DNA from: Schauerella aestuarii
Lineage (GTDB): Bacteria > Pseudomonadota > Gammaproteobacteria > Burkholderiales > Burkholderiaceae_B
Direction: 5' to 3'
DNA length: 64,000 nt
Assembly: GCF_009866805.1 (NCBI RefSeq)
Contig: NZ_SIZW01000041.1
Span: 310,001 to 374,000, forward strand
The notes beneath the pieces are model-generated. The model did no database searches. It saw only the letters and a list, made by a program, of their open reading frames with translations, and was not told where the DNA came from. Made by a program: the position numbers and the translations under genes. Within the stretch, counting starts at the first letter, position 1, and each line of letters opens with the position of its first letter. Below are positions 28,545 through 37,506 of this stretch, one piece after another.

Positions 28545-29039
28545 TCAGCCTGCGGCGAGCGCTTTCTGGACCGTGGCCTGGAATTCGCCTTTGTCGTACT
28601 CACCCAGATAGCGCTTGATGATGTGACCTTGCTTGTCGATCAGAAAGGCCGTGGGCGTGAGTTTCACGTCGCCGAAGGCGCGCGCGAGCTCGCCCTTGGC
28701 ATCCACCGACACCATGAACGGCAACTTGCGCGTCTGCGCGTAATTGAGCACGTAATTGGGCGGGTCGTACTGCATCGCCACCGCAACGGTCTCGAAGCCC
28801 TTGGGCGAATAGGTGTTGTAGTTGGCAATGGTGTCGGGCATCTGCGCCACACAGGTCACGCAGCTCGTGGCCCAGAATTTGACCAGCACGACCTTGCCGC
28901 GCAGGTCTTGCATGCTCATGGTCTTGCCGTCCAGCCCGGTGAACGTGACGTCGGGCGCGGCCTGCACCGGCCGCCAGACGAACCACGAGCCGATGCCGGC
29001 GATCACCGCCACGGTCAGAACGAGGATGAGCTTTTTCAT
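28545..29039 (-). CDS. TlpA-like thioredoxin-family protein
   Basis: 164 residues. An N-terminal hydrophobic helix (LILVLTVAVIAGIGSWFVW, 4-22) acts as signal or anchor, so the thioredoxin fold is periplasmic. Active site C60-V-T-C63 in FWATSCVTCVAQMP. The GLDGKTMSMQDLRGKVVLVKF start and the cis-Pro loop LTPTAFLIDKQGHIIKRYLG are typical of TlpA/ResA-like reductases that keep periplasmic thiols (including apocytochrome c) reduced. Start overlaps the end of dolP by 4 bp (29036-29039). Partner proteins unknown. Confidence 0.9.
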   Translation of the reverse strand: MKKLILVLTVAVIAGIGSWFVWRPVQAAPDVTFTGLDGKTMSMQDLRGKVVLVKFWATSCVTCVAQMPDTIANYNTYSPKGFETVAVAMQYDPPNYVLNYAQTRKLPFMVSVDAKGELARAFGDVKLTPTAFLIDKQGHIIKRYLGEYDKGEFQATVQKALAAG

Positions 29040-29797
29040 CGGATGGGCATCGCTTCCACGCCGCCTGAACCGCCGGTGGGCGCAGTGAGGTTATTGCCGG
29101 AGCCGTTCTCGATCGGCGCGGGCGTTTGCTCGGCTTTGGGCTCGGACTTGTTCTTGTCGTCGCCCGCTTCGCTGCCGGACAGTGCCACGGCCTCGTCGCG
29201 TGTGATGATCTCGAAGAGCTTGACCACCCGCTTCACGCCGCTCACGCCTGCTGCGGCATTGCCGGCGTACTGGCTTTCCTTCTCGGTAACCTTGCCCAGC
29301 AGATAGACCACATTGGCGTCGGTCGTGGTCACGATCGTGGCCGAGGGTACGAACTTGGTGTTCAAGAGGGCCGACTTCACCTTGGATGTGATCCAGGTGT
29401 CGCTCGTGCGCCCGCTGAAGTCGCGGGTGAAGCCGACGTTGAGCTGGTTGTACACCACCTTCACGTTTTGCACGCCGCGGGCGACATCGGTGGCCTTGGC
29501 CTTCACACTCTCGTTGGCGGCATCGCCCGACAGCAACAACCGGCCGTTGTAGGCCGTGGCATTGATGCGCGAGGTATCACCGAAATTCTGGCGCATCAGG
29601 CTTTGCACCTTGAACTCGATGTTTTGATCGTCGAGCTGCGTGCCTGACGACCGGCGATCGGTAATCACGACTGCCGATCCAGCGGCGGCACCACCGACGA
29701 CCAGCGGAACGCACGCGGTGAGCGATGCAGCCCCGGCTGCCAACATGAGGGCGAGCGCCAGCGGGCGAACGTAGGATTTGCGGCGGATCGTCGTCAT
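29036..29797 (-). CDS. dolP: BON-domain lipoprotein DolP (YraP)
   Basis: 253 residues from the ATG at 29797. Lipobox LTAC (signal AAGAASLTACVPLVVGGAAA) indicates an outer-membrane lipoprotein. Two BON domains follow: IEFKVQSLMRQNFGDTSRIN with GRLLLSGDA, and WITSKVKSALLNTK with VVYLLGKV and GVSGVKRVVKLFEI. The C-terminal 45 residues are a Lys/Glu/Pro/Gly-rich tail absent from E. coli DolP (191 residues). DolP binds anionic lipids and supports outer-membrane integrity. It is coupled by 4-bp overlaps to diaA upstream and to the thioredoxin gene downstream. Confidence 0.92.
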   Translation of the reverse strand: MTTIRRKSYVRPLALALMLAAGAASLTACVPLVVGGAAAGSAVVITDRRSSGTQLDDQNIEFKVQSLMRQNFGDTSRINATAYNGRLLLSGDAANESVKAKATDVARGVQNVKVVYNQLNVGFTRDFSGRTSDTWITSKVKSALLNTKFVPSATIVTTTDANVVYLLGKVTEKESQYAGNAAAGVSGVKRVVKLFEIITRDEAVALSGSEAGDDKNKSEPKAEQTPAPIENGSGNNLTAPTGGSGGVEAMPIR

Positions 29798-30387
29798 TCG
29801 GAATCTCCCAACAGCAATGCATCGATGCCGTCGCACAAGGCGTGCAACAGCAATATGTGAACTTCCTGGATACGCATCGTGCGATCGTGGGGCACGCAGA
29901 GATGGACGTCGTTTGACGTCATGAGTTCCCCCAGCACGCCGCCATCCTTGCCCGACAGCGCCACGATGTGCATGTCGCGCTCGTGCGCAGCGCCCACGGC
30001 CCGCAGCACGTTGGCCGAATTGCCGCTGGTGGAAATGCACACCAGCACGTCACCGGCTTGCCCCAGCGCATTTACCTGCCGCTCGAAGATTTCGTCAAAA
30101 CCGTAGTCGTTGCCGACGGCGGTCATGATCGAGGTATCCACGTTGAGGGCGATACCGGCGAGCGGCAGGCGCTCGCGTTCGAAGCGGCCGACGAGTTCGG
30201 CAATGAAGTGTTGTGCATCGGCCGCCGAGCCGCCGTTGCCACAGGCGAGAATCTTGCCATTATTGGCGAGCGCGGCAAACATCAGATCCACCGCCTGGGC
30301 AAGCGGATCCACGAGTGCGGTGCGGCTATCTTCGAAAGCCTGGACGGCATCGGTGAAATGCGACGCCATGCGAGAGGTCATATCCAT
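29794..30387 (-). CDS. diaA: SIS-domain protein DiaA (GmhA-like)
   Basis: 197 residues from the ATG at 30387. One SIS domain with GKILACGNGGSAADAQHFIA, the VLVCISTSGNSANVLRAV loop and the C-terminal helix RIQEVHILLLHALCDGID. It resembles both phosphoheptose isomerase GmhA and the DnaA-binding protein DiaA. The order yraN-diaA-dolP, with rsmI divergent, is the E. coli yraL-yraN-yraO-yraP arrangement, so DiaA, which promotes DnaA assembly at oriC, is the better call. GmhA activity cannot be excluded from sequence. Confidence 0.82.
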   Translation of the reverse strand: MDMTSRMASHFTDAVQAFEDSRTALVDPLAQAVDLMFAALANNGKILACGNGGSAADAQHFIAELVGRFERERLPLAGIALNVDTSIMTAVGNDYGFDEIFERQVNALGQAGDVLVCISTSGNSANVLRAVGAAHERDMHIVALSGKDGGVLGELMTSNDVHLCVPHDRTMRIQEVHILLLHALCDGIDALLLGDSE

Positions 30388-30430
30388 GGCGCGCATTATC
30401 TCACGCGCGCGCAGCGGCTGCGCAGCCTCG

Positions 30431-31063
30431 TCAACGTGTAAACGCACTGCGTAGCCAATGGACGCGATCGCCTTCGAACGCGATCACATCGAAGCGGCAG
30501 CACGGCGTGCGGCCCCGGAACGCGCGACGTGCGAGGGCGGGGAGGAACCACTGTGCCGCCCGTATCAGGCGCCGTTGCTTGGCCGTACCCACGCTGCCGG
30601 CGGCCCCGCCAAACCGGGCGGCCTGGCGTGCGCGCACTTCGATGAAGACGAGGTCGTCGCCGTCGCGGGCGACCAGATCGATTTCGCCCAACGGGCACCA
30701 GAGGTTGCGCGCCAGGCACTGCAAGCCGGCATCTTCGATCAGCCGCAGCGCAGCCGCCTCGGTTTGCATGCCGCGCTGTTGGGCGGCTGTCGGCACGGCG
30801 GGTGGCCGGCAGGTCGGCGACGTCGACAGTGAGTGCGCTGCCTGCACCCGCTGGGGTGCCGATCCCGCCGACGATTGGGGTGTGGCCGGCGCCGTGGCGC
30901 GCTTTTTGTCTGCGGCCTCGCGTCGCTTGCGCTGCCGTTGCTGCGCCTTGAGCGCTCGCGCCTGCGCCTGTTGGGCCGCGGCAAAGGCGGTGGCGTGATC
31001 GGTGGGTAACCCAGGCTCAGCGAGCGACGCAGGCGCCGTAGGCTGAGCGTCTGGCGTCGCCAT
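30431..31063 (-). CDS. yraN: YraN family (UPF0102) nuclease-fold protein with long N-terminal extension
   Basis: 210 residues from the ATG at 31063. The C-terminal 115 residues are a standard YraN domain: GMQTEAAALRLIEDAGLQCL, then the endonuclease-like ExK core NLWCPLGEIDLVARDGDDLVF with IEVRAR, and RFDVIAFEGD. The first about 90 residues are not part of the family (E. coli YraN is 131 residues). They are Ala/Gln/Arg-rich with a basic helix (QAQARALKAQQRQRKRREAA), possibly a coiled coil or nucleic-acid-binding arm. No clear Shine-Dalgarno supports this start; an internal start near GMQTEAA would give the usual length. Confidence 0.83.
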   Translation of the reverse strand: MATPDAQPTAPASLAEPGLPTDHATAFAAAQQAQARALKAQQRQRKRREAADKKRATAPATPQSSAGSAPQRVQAAHSLSTSPTCRPPAVPTAAQQRGMQTEAAALRLIEDAGLQCLARNLWCPLGEIDLVARDGDDLVFIEVRARQAARFGGAAGSVGTAKQRRLIRAAQWFLPALARRAFRGRTPCCRFDVIAFEGDRVHWLRSAFTR

Positions 31064-31170
31064 TTCTGGCGGAACGGGAGGTACGGTCTGCGGCACGAGA
31101 ACACGTGAGAAAGCGGGCAAAGTACCCCGGGCGTCTACACTGGCACATCTTTTACGTGACGCGCGCCGCA

Positions 31171-32148
31171 ATGAATCAAACTCTCCCTTTGTCGCCCACC
31201 GGCGAGATCTGGCAACGCCAAGCCGAGCGCGTCGTGCAGCAGCATTGGCCGCGCGGGGCGCTTTACGTGGTGGCCACGCCCATCGGCAATCTGGGCGACA
31301 TCGGATTGCGCGCATGGCATGCATTGGCGCACGCCGATGTGATTGCCGCCGAAGATACGCGCGCCACCCGCACGTTGTGCGAGGCCTGGGGCATCGGCAC
31401 GCCGTTGATCGCGGCCCATCGCCACAACGAAGCCACTGCCGCCGAAGCCATTTGCGCCCGGCTCGAGGCCGGCGAGCGCGTGGCGTTGGTGTCCGATGCC
31501 GGTGCGCCTGCCGTCAGCGATCCCGGCGCCCGAGTGGTGCGTGCGGTGCGCGAGCGCGGCCTGCCTGTGATCCCGATTCCAGGCCCCAGCGCCGTGATCA
31601 CCGCGCTGATGGGCAGCGGCGTCACGACCGATGAGAATCCCGCCTTCGCTTTTGCGGGCTTTGCGCCGCCCAAGTCCACGGCGCGTGTGCGGTGGCTCAA
31701 GCAATGGTCGGCCTTGCCGGCCCCGGTCGTCTTTTTCGAGTCGCCGCATCGATTGCGCGCCACCGTGGGCGATCTGCGCGAGGTATGCGGGCCGACGCGC
31801 CGGCTCACGATTGCGCGCGAGCTCACGAAGCGCTTCGAAGAGATTGCGACGGTGGCACTGGACGAGGCCATCGCGTGGCTGGATGGCGATGCTCATCGCG
31901 AGCAAGGCGAGTTCGTGCTCATTCTGCACGCCGCGCCTGTGATCGCGGCGCCAACGGACGATGAGGACTTACTTGCCACGTCCGGCACGTGGAATCGCGA
32001 CACGCTGCTCGATGCGTTGTTGTCGCGCTTATCCGTGCGCGACGCCGCGCGCGTTGCGGCCGACATCACCGGGCTGTCGCGCGATGCGCTTTATCGGCAG
32101 GCGCTGGCACGCAAGGCTGCCGGCGAAACGGACGACGCTGAGGAATAG
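31171..32148 (+). CDS. rsmI: 16S rRNA (cytidine(1402)-2'-O)-methyltransferase RsmI
   Basis: 325 residues from the ATG at 31171; upstream in-frame sequence is not conserved. Tetrapyrrole-methylase-like fold: LYVVATPIGNLGDIGLRA, AEDTRATRTL, ALVSDAGAPAVSDPGARVV, IPGPSAVITALMGSG and FFESPHRLRATVGDL are all RsmI hallmarks. The C-terminal domain (RDAARVAADITGLSRDALY) is the small HTH-like RsmI tail. It diverges from yraN across 107 bp. Converges with rlpA; the 156-bp gap downstream shows no clear terminator. Confidence 0.95.
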   Translation: MNQTLPLSPTGEIWQRQAERVVQQHWPRGALYVVATPIGNLGDIGLRAWHALAHADVIAAEDTRATRTLCEAWGIGTPLIAAHRHNEATAAEAICARLEAGERVALVSDAGAPAVSDPGARVVRAVRERGLPVIPIPGPSAVITALMGSGVTTDENPAFAFAGFAPPKSTARVRWLKQWSALPAPVVFFESPHRLRATVGDLREVCGPTRRLTIARELTKRFEEIATVALDEAIAWLDGDAHREQGEFVLILHAAPVIAAPTDDEDLLATSGTWNRDTLLDALLSRLSVRDAARVAADITGLSRDALYRQALARKAAGETDDAEE

Positions 32149-32304
32149 GACTGACTGGCGCTCCAGGTACATGCCGGGGCGGGCGCTGGCGCTCGCTCGA
32201 GGCCGAAACCAAGAAGACGGCAGGCGCCGGTGCGTAGGGCACTCGCCGGCATTGCGCGACGCGTTGACGTTCACAACGGGCGTCGATTCAGCGCAGGCAG
32301 ACGA

Positions 32305-33396
32305 TTACGGCAAGGCCAGGCTCGGCATGATGCCGGTGCGGGCATGTACCGTTTGTGCGGCCGACAGGGCGGCTTCGCGGCTGGCGAACGGACCGAGTTT
32401 CACCCGGTACAGGCTGTCGCCGGAAGGTTCGAGCATTGCGGGCGGCGTCTGGCCGGCCATCTCGCCGTTGACCCGGGACACCAGCGTTTGCGCATTGGCC
32501 GGCTGGCTGAAAGCCCCCAGCTGCAGAAACACGCCGCTGCCCGAAGCGGCCGAGGCAGATGCCACGGCTGCCGGGGGAGGCGTATAGGCCGGCGCGGGCG
32601 GTGGCAGGGGCGCGGGCGCCGATGATGCCCGGTCGCCCTCGAACGATGTCGTTGCCGGCCCGGGCGTGAGGTCTGCCGGCAGTGGCGGGGGCGACGAGGA
32701 CGGCACATCAAGATTGCTCGTCATCGTCGGGCTGCCGGCATAGATGGGGGTGGCTGCCGGAGCGCCGGCCATCACTGGCGGGGCCGCAGGTGCCGGCGCG
32801 CTCGAGCCGCCGGCTGCCATCATGCGGATTTCATCGGGCATCAACCGTTCGACCACGACTTCACCACTACCGGGGCCGACGATACCCAGCCGATGCGCAG
32901 CCGCGTAAGACAGATCCATGATGCGATCGTCGTGAAAGGGGCCGCGATCGTTGACGCGCACGATGACCGATTTGCCGTTGATCATGCTGGTGACGCGGGC
33001 ATAGCTGGGCAGCGGCAACGTGGTGTGCGCTGCCGTCATGCTGTACATGTTGTACGACTCGCCGATGGAGGTCGAGTTGCCGTGAAATTTCTTGCCGTAC
33101 CAGGAGGCCAAGCCGCGACGCTTGTACGCCGAGTTGCTGGTATCGGGCACGTAGCGCTTGCCGAACACCACATAGGGCTTGTTGGCGCCGCTGGCAAAGG
33201 GCTCGATGCGCGGCACGGCATCGGGGATATTGTCGATATCGGATGGGATGTCGGTGCCCGGGCCATCGTCCTTGTAATAGCCGCCGCCGCGCTTCTTACC
33301 GCCGCCGCTCGTGCCGCAGCCCGCGATGGCCAGTGCAAGCAGAACGGTTCCCGCCAGCCCGAACCAGCGTCGGGCGTGGCCTGAACGCGCGCTCAT
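32305..33396 (-). CDS. rlpA: Septal-ring lytic transglycosylase RlpA (DPBB + SPOR)
   Basis: 363 residues from the ATG at 33396. Signal with lipobox IAGC near residue 26, so an outer-membrane lipoprotein. A double-psi beta-barrel domain at about 100-190 has RRGLASWYGKKFHGNSTSIG and the catalytic-Asp segment VIVRVNDRGPFHDDRIMDLS. A Pro/Ala-rich linker of about 100 residues leads to a C-terminal SPOR domain (VFLQLGAFSQPANAQTLVSR, then LYRVKLGPF) that targets denuded glycan at the division septum. It overlaps rapZ by 4 bp (33393-33396). Confidence 0.93.
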   Translation of the reverse strand: MSARSGHARRWFGLAGTVLLALAIAGCGTSGGGKKRGGGYYKDDGPGTDIPSDIDNIPDAVPRIEPFASGANKPYVVFGKRYVPDTSNSAYKRRGLASWYGKKFHGNSTSIGESYNMYSMTAAHTTLPLPSYARVTSMINGKSVIVRVNDRGPFHDDRIMDLSYAAAHRLGIVGPGSGEVVVERLMPDEIRMMAAGGSSAPAPAAPPVMAGAPAATPIYAGSPTMTSNLDVPSSSPPPLPADLTPGPATTSFEGDRASSAPAPLPPPAPAYTPPPAAVASASAASGSGVFLQLGAFSQPANAQTLVSRVNGEMAGQTPPAMLEPSGDSLYRVKLGPFASREAALSAAQTVHARTGIMPSLALP

Positions 33397-34274
33397 TCCG
33401 TTTCGGCCGGCAGTTGCCGGCGATGGCGCACCAGGAGCGGTTGATGGTCGGCAAAACGCTCGGCCAGCTTCTCGACCACATACACCGAACGATGCTGGCC
33501 ACCGGTGCAGCCGATGCCCACCGTGAGATAACTGCGCGTGTCCTGGATGTATTGCGGCAACCATTTGCGCATGAACGCGGCGATGTCGTCGATCATCTCG
33601 GCCACGCTGTCGAAGGTTTCGAGCCAGTCGGCCACGGGCTTGTCGCGCCCGGTGAGCGGGCGCAGGGCGCGATCGTAATGAGGATTGGGCAGGCAGCGCA
33701 CGTCGAACACCAGATCCGCATCGCGCGGCACGCCGCGTTTGTATGCGAACGATTCGAAGGTGAGCACCAGCGGCGGACGATCCGTCTGGATCAGATCGCG
33801 CATCCACGCGCGCAGTTGCCCTGGCGTGAGGTCGGACGTGTCGATGACATGACCTTCCTCGCGCATGGACGCGAGCAGTTCGCGCTCCAGCGCAATGCAG
33901 TCATGCAGCGAGGCCGGCTTGTTGGCCAGACGCAGCCGATCCGTGAGGGGATGGCGGCGGCGCGATTCGGAGTAGCGCTGCAGAAGCGTATTGTCGTCTG
34001 CGTCAAGAAACACCGCGCGCAGATTGGTATTGAGCGCGCGCAGCGACGCGATCACCGCAGGAAGCTCGACGAGTTCGCCAGGCGATCGGACATCGATGGC
34101 GACGGCAACGCGGCGCATCGACGGATCGTTACGCGCATTGGCGATGAATTCGGACAAGAAGCGCACAGGCAGGTTGTCGACGCAGATATAACCCGCGTCT
34201 TCAAGCATGCGCAGGGCAACCGACTTGCCGGAGCCGGAAATACCGGTGAGTAGGACGACGCTCAACATGGGCAT
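33393..34274 (-). CDS. rapZ: RNase adapter protein RapZ
   Basis: 293 residues. N-terminal P-loop GISGSGKS at 11-18, followed by VALRMLEDAGYICVDNLPV. The C-terminal half carries FESFAYKRGVPRDADLVFDV, RCLPNPHYDRALRPLTGRD, and the IGCTGGQHRSVYVVEKLA signature. RapZ guides RNase E to the sRNA GlmZ and so controls GlmS and cell-wall precursor supply in enterobacteria; the RNA partner in betaproteobacteria is unclear. The genes hprK and ptsN, its usual neighbours, lie 2.3 kb away behind two cytochrome genes. Confidence 0.94.
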   Translation of the reverse strand: MPMLSVVLLTGISGSGKSVALRMLEDAGYICVDNLPVRFLSEFIANARNDPSMRRVAVAIDVRSPGELVELPAVIASLRALNTNLRAVFLDADDNTLLQRYSESRRRHPLTDRLRLANKPASLHDCIALERELLASMREEGHVIDTSDLTPGQLRAWMRDLIQTDRPPLVLTFESFAYKRGVPRDADLVFDVRCLPNPHYDRALRPLTGRDKPVADWLETFDSVAEMIDDIAAFMRKWLPQYIQDTRSYLTVGIGCTGGQHRSVYVVEKLAERFADHQPLLVRHRRQLPAETE

Positions 34275-34397
34275 GATTGTGCATGATTTTTGGAAGTGCT
34301 GTCACCGCGCGTTGTCACACATTGGCCTACACTGGCCGATCGCGCATGTTTTGCGCATGTCGCGCCATCGGCGCGCAGCACGATTTGGTGGGTGAGT

Positions 34398-35294
34398 ATG
34401 CTTCGATCGTTCCGTTGTTCTCGCTCGCGCTGGGCGATGCACACGCTGCTGCTGGCGCTCGCCTGTCAGAGCGCAGCCCTCACGCAACATGCCGCTGCGC
34501 AGTCCAACGCGTTCAGTGCGGTGAGTGCGATGAGTGACACGAATGCGGCAAACGCGTCCAGCGCGTCGGCCGCGCCGGCGATCGCACCCGTCACGGCAAC
34601 GACGGCAGCGGCAGGCGATCCGGCACCGTCGTCCGGCTCGCTTCGTCCCAACACCATGGCCGCGCGCGTGGCAGCCTGTACCGCCTGTCATGGCGAGCAG
34701 GGCCGCGCCGGCGCCGACGGCTACTACCCGCGCCTGGCCGGCAAACCGCAGGATTATCTGTATCAGCAACTGCTGCATTTTCGCGATGGCGATCGCATCT
34801 ATCGGCCGATGACGCATTTGCTCGCACCGCTTCCGGATGCGTACTTGTACGAGATCGCCGGCTACTTCGCCGCACAGCATGCGCCGTATCCTGCGCCCGC
34901 GCGCGGCCCGGCCTCATCCTCGCTGCTCGAGCGGGGACGGATGCTCACACAGCAGGGCGACCCGGCGCGCGATGTGCCGGCGTGTGTGGCGTGCCATGGC
35001 GCCAGGCTCAGCGGGCTGGCACCTGCGATTCCGGGGCTGTTGGGATTGCCGCGGGATTACATCGGCGCGCAGATCGGCAGTTGGCGAGGCGACCTGCGCC
35101 GCGCCGCCGAGCCCGATTGCATGGCCGAGGTGTCCAAACGGTTGACGCCTGAAGACGTCGCCGCGGTGGCGGCCTGGCTGTCGTCCTTGCCGGTGCCCGA
35201 GCCTTATGCGCCCGAGGCTGCGGCGAGTCTGACGTTGCCATTGGCCTGTGGCTCTCAAACCTTTCCCATGCCGGTCGCCGGGGGTGCGCAATGA
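34398..35294 (+). CDS. Diheme cytochrome c (c4-like)
   Basis: 298 residues from the ATG at 34398; the frame is open to 34290 but the ATG at 34398 gives a good signal peptide (MHTLLLALACQSAALTQHAAAQ). A long Ala/Ser/Thr-rich stretch precedes two cytochrome c domains with heme motifs C94-T-A-C97-H98 (ACTACHGEQGRAG) and C196-V-A-C199-H200 (ACVACHGARLSGL). Axial Met candidates follow each. Periplasmic electron carrier. It overlaps the next cytochrome gene by 4 bp. No dehydrogenase or oxidase subunit is adjacent. Confidence 0.9.
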   Translation: MLRSFRCSRSRWAMHTLLLALACQSAALTQHAAAQSNAFSAVSAMSDTNAANASSASAAPAIAPVTATTAAAGDPAPSSGSLRPNTMAARVAACTACHGEQGRAGADGYYPRLAGKPQDYLYQQLLHFRDGDRIYRPMTHLLAPLPDAYLYEIAGYFAAQHAPYPAPARGPASSSLLERGRMLTQQGDPARDVPACVACHGARLSGLAPAIPGLLGLPRDYIGAQIGSWRGDLRRAAEPDCMAEVSKRLTPEDVAAVAAWLSSLPVPEPYAPEAAASLTLPLACGSQTFPMPVAGGAQ

Positions 35295-36562
35295 AGCGCC
35301 TGCTGCTCGTGGGTGTGGCGGTGATCGTGCTGGCCGGCGCCGGTCTGGCGGCGATGTATACGGTCGGCATCCGCGACGACGCGGCACCGCCGGCATATTC
35401 GAAGGTGGCCAGCGACCCGCCCGAGGCGCGCATCGAGCGCGGCCGTTATCTGGCGCGTCTGGGCAACTGCGCGGCGTGTCACACGGTCGCGGGCGGCCAG
35501 CCCTACGCCGGCGGCACTGCGATTCCCACTGCGTTCGGCACGCTGTACGGACCCAACATCTCCAGCGATCCCGAGCATGGCATCGGCTCGTGGACGGAAG
35601 ACGATTTCTGGCAGGCCCTGCATAACGGCAAGGCGCCGGATGGGACGTTGCTGTATCCCGCCTTTCCCTTTACCGAGTACACGCGCATGCCGCGCGATGA
35701 CGTCGATGCGTTGTTTGCCTTTCTGCGCACGGTGCCGGCGTCCGATCAGGCCAGTCGGCCGCACGATCTCGCCTACCCCTACGATCAACGCGTGCTCCTG
35801 GCCTTCTGGCGGGCTCTGTATTTCAAGGCTGAGACGTGGGTGGCCGATGCCACGCAATCGTTGCCGTGGAATCGCGGCCGTTATCTGGTCGAGGGGCCGG
35901 GACACTGTGCGGCCTGTCATACGGCGCGCAACAGTCTAGGCGCGAGTGTCGCAGGCGCGCCGTTGGGCGGCGCCATGATCGACGGTCTGGGTTGGTACGC
36001 ACCGCCACTCACCGGCGACACAGCCACCGGGCTTGGACAATGGTCGCGTGCGGATATCGCCGCGTTATTGACCTCCGGGGTATCGGCGCGCGGGGCGGCT
36101 TCCGGACCGATGGTGGAGGTGGTGACCGGCAGTACGCAGTATCTGACGGCGGAAGATGCCGATGCGATCGCGCAGTACTTGAAATCATTGCCGGCGAGCG
36201 CTAGGCCAAGCACCGGTGCGCGGCCATCGCAAGCCACGATGGACATCGGCGCGCAACGTTATCGGCAGTACTGCGTGCAGTGTCATCAAGCCAACGGCGA
36301 AGGCAGCGGCACCGCCTGGCCCCCGCTGGCCGGCAATCTTTCGGTGACGGCGCCGTCGCCCATCAACGCCATTCGCATGGTGCTCGATGGTGGCTATGCC
36401 GCATCGACTGCCGCCAATCCGCGTCCGCACGGCATGCCGCCCTACGGTCAGGTGCTCAATGACAACGACATCGCTGCGTTGACGACGTACATCCGCAATA
36501 GTTGGGGCAATGAAGCGAGCGCCGTGACGTCGCTGGAGGTCAAACGCGCGCGCGGCCAGTAA
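35291..36562 (+). CDS. Triheme membrane-bound cytochrome c (alcohol/gluconate dehydrogenase cytochrome subunit type)
   Basis: 423 residues. An N-terminal hydrophobic anchor or signal (LLLVGVAVIVLAGAGLAAMY) precedes three heme-binding motifs: C60-A-A-C63-H64, C206-A-A-C209-H210 and C328-V-Q-C331-H332. IERGRYLARLGNCAACHT and AFPFTEYTRMPRDDVDAL are typical of the cytochrome subunit of quinoprotein or flavoprotein dehydrogenases (AdhB/GadC type), which passes electrons to ubiquinone. It is translationally coupled to the diheme gene. The matching dehydrogenase is not in this window. Confidence 0.9.
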   Translation: MKRLLLVGVAVIVLAGAGLAAMYTVGIRDDAAPPAYSKVASDPPEARIERGRYLARLGNCAACHTVAGGQPYAGGTAIPTAFGTLYGPNISSDPEHGIGSWTEDDFWQALHNGKAPDGTLLYPAFPFTEYTRMPRDDVDALFAFLRTVPASDQASRPHDLAYPYDQRVLLAFWRALYFKAETWVADATQSLPWNRGRYLVEGPGHCAACHTARNSLGASVAGAPLGGAMIDGLGWYAPPLTGDTATGLGQWSRADIAALLTSGVSARGAASGPMVEVVTGSTQYLTAEDADAIAQYLKSLPASARPSTGARPSQATMDIGAQRYRQYCVQCHQANGEGSGTAWPPLAGNLSVTAPSPINAIRMVLDGGYAASTAANPRPHGMPPYGQVLNDNDIAALTTYIRNSWGNEASAVTSLEVKRARGQ

Positions 36563-36569
36563 GGCCTTC

Positions 36570-37496
36570 TTACTTGCTGCCTTCCAGGATCGCCATGGCC
36601 TGGCGTTCCATGAATTCGCCCAGCGTATCGATGCCGCGCAACTTCAAGATCGTGTTGCGTACGGCCGCTTCGACCAGCACCGCCAGGTTGCGGCCTGCAG
36701 CCACTTGCAGCATGACCTTGCGAATGGGCAATCCCAGCATGTCCTGGGTAATGTCTTGCAGGGGCAAGCGTTCGAATTTGTCTTGTGCGGTAGCACGCAC
36801 CAGGTGCACGATGAGCTTCAAGCGCATCTTGCGGCGTACCGAGGTCTCACCGAAGATGGTGCGGATATCGAGCAGTCCCAATCCGCGCACTTCGAGCAGA
36901 TTGCGCAGCAGTTCGGGGCAGTGGCCTTCGATGTAATTCGGGGCCGTGCGCGAGAATTCGACGGCATCGTCCGCCACCAGGCCATGGCCGCGCGAAATCA
37001 ATTCGAGCGCCAGTTCGCTCTTGCCGAGGCCCGACTCGCCGGTGATCAGCACGCCCAGTCCCAGCACGTCGAGAAACACACCATGCACCGTGGTGGTGGG
37101 GGCGAGCTTCTTGCCGAAATAGATGCGCAACAGATCGATCAATTGCGCCGCAGGTACCGGTGTGGACATCAGCGGCACATGGTGCTGCTCGCACTGGTCG
37201 ATCAGGTCTTGCGGCGGGCTCAACCCATCGCCGAGCAGAATGGCCGGCACACCGCCGATCAGCAGCTCGTCCATGTGATGCATGCGGCGGCGCATGTCGA
37301 TACGGGTGTAGTACGACAATTCGACCTGGCCGAACACCTGGATGCGCGAGGGATGAATGAGGTTCAGGTGGCCGACGAGATCGGCGGCAGCCATGCCGTC
37401 ATCCGGGATCGGCCGGTCCGCAGCGTCGGCGCCGGCGATCCACGTAAACGGAATGCTTTCGGCGTTATCGCGAACGAGATCCTGAACGGTAAGCAT
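36570..37496 (-). CDS. hprK: HPr(Ser) kinase/phosphorylase
   Basis: 308 residues. Phosphorylates and dephosphorylates HPr/NPr at serine. The N-terminal domain contains the [12 protein letters not shown] segment. The kinase domain has the P-loop GESGLGKS beginning at residue 153, LVADDAVEF and the HPrK signature [18 protein letters not shown], ending in [20 protein letters not shown]. In proteobacteria it belongs to the regulatory PTS-Ntr branch, matching the adjacent ptsN. Gap to ptsN is 10 bp on the same strand. Confidence 0.96.
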   Translation of the reverse strand: MLTVQDLVRDNAESIPFTWIAGADAADRPIPDDGMAAADLVGHLNLIHPSRIQVFGQVELSYYTRIDMRRRMHHMDELLIGGVPAILLGDGLSPPQDLIDQCEQHHVPLMSTPVPAAQLIDLLRIYFGKKLAPTTTVHGVFLDVLGLGVLITGESGLGKSELALELISRGHGLVADDAVEFSRTAPNYIEGHCPELLRNLLEVRGLGLLDIRTIFGETSVRRKMRLKLIVHLVRATAQDKFERLPLQDITQDMLGLPIRKVMLQVAAGRNLAVLVEAAVRNTILKLRGIDTLGEFMERQAMAILEGSK

Positions 37497-37506
37497 GGCT
37501 GAGAAC

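Noticed and set aside
29794-30387. gmhA (phosphoheptose isomerase)
   Set aside because: Sequence alone cannot separate it from DiaA, but the yraN-diaA-dolP-rsmI neighbourhood favours DiaA.
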